Origin: a bacterium
GTDB taxonomy: Bacteria; Ratteibacteria; UBA8468; B48-G9; JAFGKM01
Reading direction: 5' to 3'
NCBI GenBank assembly: GCA_026416755.1
Contig: JAOAEP010000084.1
Location: 1 to 7,419, forward strand
Length of the DNA stretch: 7,419 bases
The notes beneath the pieces are model-generated. The model searched no databases and had not been told where the DNA came from. It saw nothing but the letters and a program-made list of their open reading frames with translations. Below, one piece after another: positions 6,794 through 7,419 of this stretch. Position numbers and translations under genes: made by a program. Position 1 is the stretch's first letter; each line of letters starts with the position of its first letter.

Positions 6794-7419
6794 ATGGAAT
6801 ATATTTCTGAAAGGGCAAAATTATTAAAACCTTCAGCAACAATGGCACTAAATAAAAAAGCTAAAGAAATGAAAGCACAAGGACTTGATGTGATAAATTT
6901 GACCGTTGGAGAACCAGATTTTGATACACCCGAAGAGATAAAAGAATTTGCTTATAAAGCAATGAAAGAAGGTTTTACCAAATATACTGAAGAAAAAGGT
7001 ATTAAAGAGTTGAGGGAAGCAATTTGTGAAAAATTTATGGTTGAAAATAATCTAAAATATGACCCAGAAGAGATTGTTATTTCAAATGGAGCCAAACATT
7101 CACTTTTTAATATATTTTTAGCGATTTTAAATCCAGGAGATGAAGTTATTATTCCTATTCCTTACTGGGTAAGTTATCCTGCGATGGTTTCTCTTTGTGG
7201 TGGGATACCTATTTTTTGTAATTATGATGAGAATTTTAAAATTGATATAGAAGATTTGAAATCCAAAATCACAAAGAGAACAAAATGTTTAATTTTAAAT
7301 TATCCTTCAAATCCGACAGGTATTGTGTATGAAAAAAAGGAACTTGAAAGATTAGTAGAGATTATTGTTTCAAATAAAATATTATGTATATCTGATGAGG
7401 TATATGAAAAGATAATTTT
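6794..7419 (+). CDS. Class I PLP-dependent aminotransferase, aspartate aminotransferase-like (3' truncated)
   Basis: The first 208 codons plus two bases of a gene that continues past the right edge. The translation opens MEYISERAKLLKPSATMAL and shows the fold-type I aminotransferase pattern: NLTVGEPDFDTP (35-46, substrate-binding Gly loop), TKYTEEKGIKELR (62-74), SNGAKHSLFN (97-106), PYWVSYPAM (123-131, Trp stacking on PLP), NYPSNPTG (169-176, Asn contacting the PLP ring) and SDEVYE (200-205, Asp and Tyr contacting PLP). These resemble subgroup Ib aspartate aminotransferases of the Thermus type, including the Lys101 position that in the Thermus enzyme helps choose acidic substrates. The PLP Schiff-base lysine lies beyond the window, so activity cannot be confirmed here. 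It is 14 bases behind PEP carboxykinase, consistent with use or supply of oxaloacetate. Specificity for aspartate over other amino acids is likely but not proved. Confidence 0.9.
   Translation, partial: MEYISERAKLLKPSATMALNKKAKEMKAQGLDVINLTVGEPDFDTPEEIKEFAYKAMKEGFTKYTEEKGIKELREAICEKFMVENNLKYDPEEIVISNGAKHSLFNIFLAILNPGDEVIIPIPYWVSYPAMVSLCGGIPIFCNYDENFKIDIEDLKSKITKRTKCLILNYPSNPTGIVYEKKELERLVEIIVSNKILCISDEVYEKII

Overview
The window is strongly AT-rich (roughly 30% G+C by eye, with AGA, ATA, AAA and TTA codons dominating). It is densely coded on the + strand only: six genes, two of them cut by the window edges, and no gap longer than 80 bases. The presence of Pal and a second outer-envelope lipoprotein implies a diderm (Gram-negative-type) bacterium. 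The AT-rich coding, the divergent GTP-type PEP carboxykinase and the absence of Tol genes beside pal suggest an uncultured or deep-branching lineage rather than a well-known proteobacterium. The phylum cannot be fixed from this sequence alone.

Layout. (1) Positions 1-3216 hold the end of an importer operon of the ferric-iron/FbpABC type (FeT/CUT-like): the C-terminal part of a probable solute-binding protein, an ATPase with a TOBE-like tail, and a fused double-domain permease. The ATPase and permease genes overlap by ATGA. (2) Positions 3223-4812 hold a two-gene envelope operon: a near-consensus sigma70 promoter, pal, and a coiled-coil lipoprotein with a C-terminal LysM domain that overlaps pal by ATGA. 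(3) Positions 4820-7419 hold a central-metabolism operon: a perfect-consensus sigma70 promoter (TTGACA, 17 bases, TATAAT), a GTP-type PEP carboxykinase, and a class I aminotransferase resembling aspartate aminotransferase that runs off the right edge.

How the genes work together. The importer genes form one complete ATPase/permease/binding-protein set, whose substrate is uncertain (Fe3+, or another small ligand of this transporter family). Pal and the LysM lipoprotein probably both tie the outer membrane to peptidoglycan; the second gene sits where CpoB/YbgF is found in classical tol-pal loci. PEP carboxykinase and the aminotransferase meet at oxaloacetate, so the third unit could link PEP/CO2 to aspartate, or amino-acid carbon to gluconeogenesis.

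I saw no RNA genes, CRISPR arrays, insertion sequences, attachment sites or convincing intrinsic terminators. No wholly new system is evident. The most interesting items are the divergent nucleotide-binding region of the PEP carboxykinase, the Pal/LysM pair without Tol genes, and the two near-perfect housekeeping promoters.
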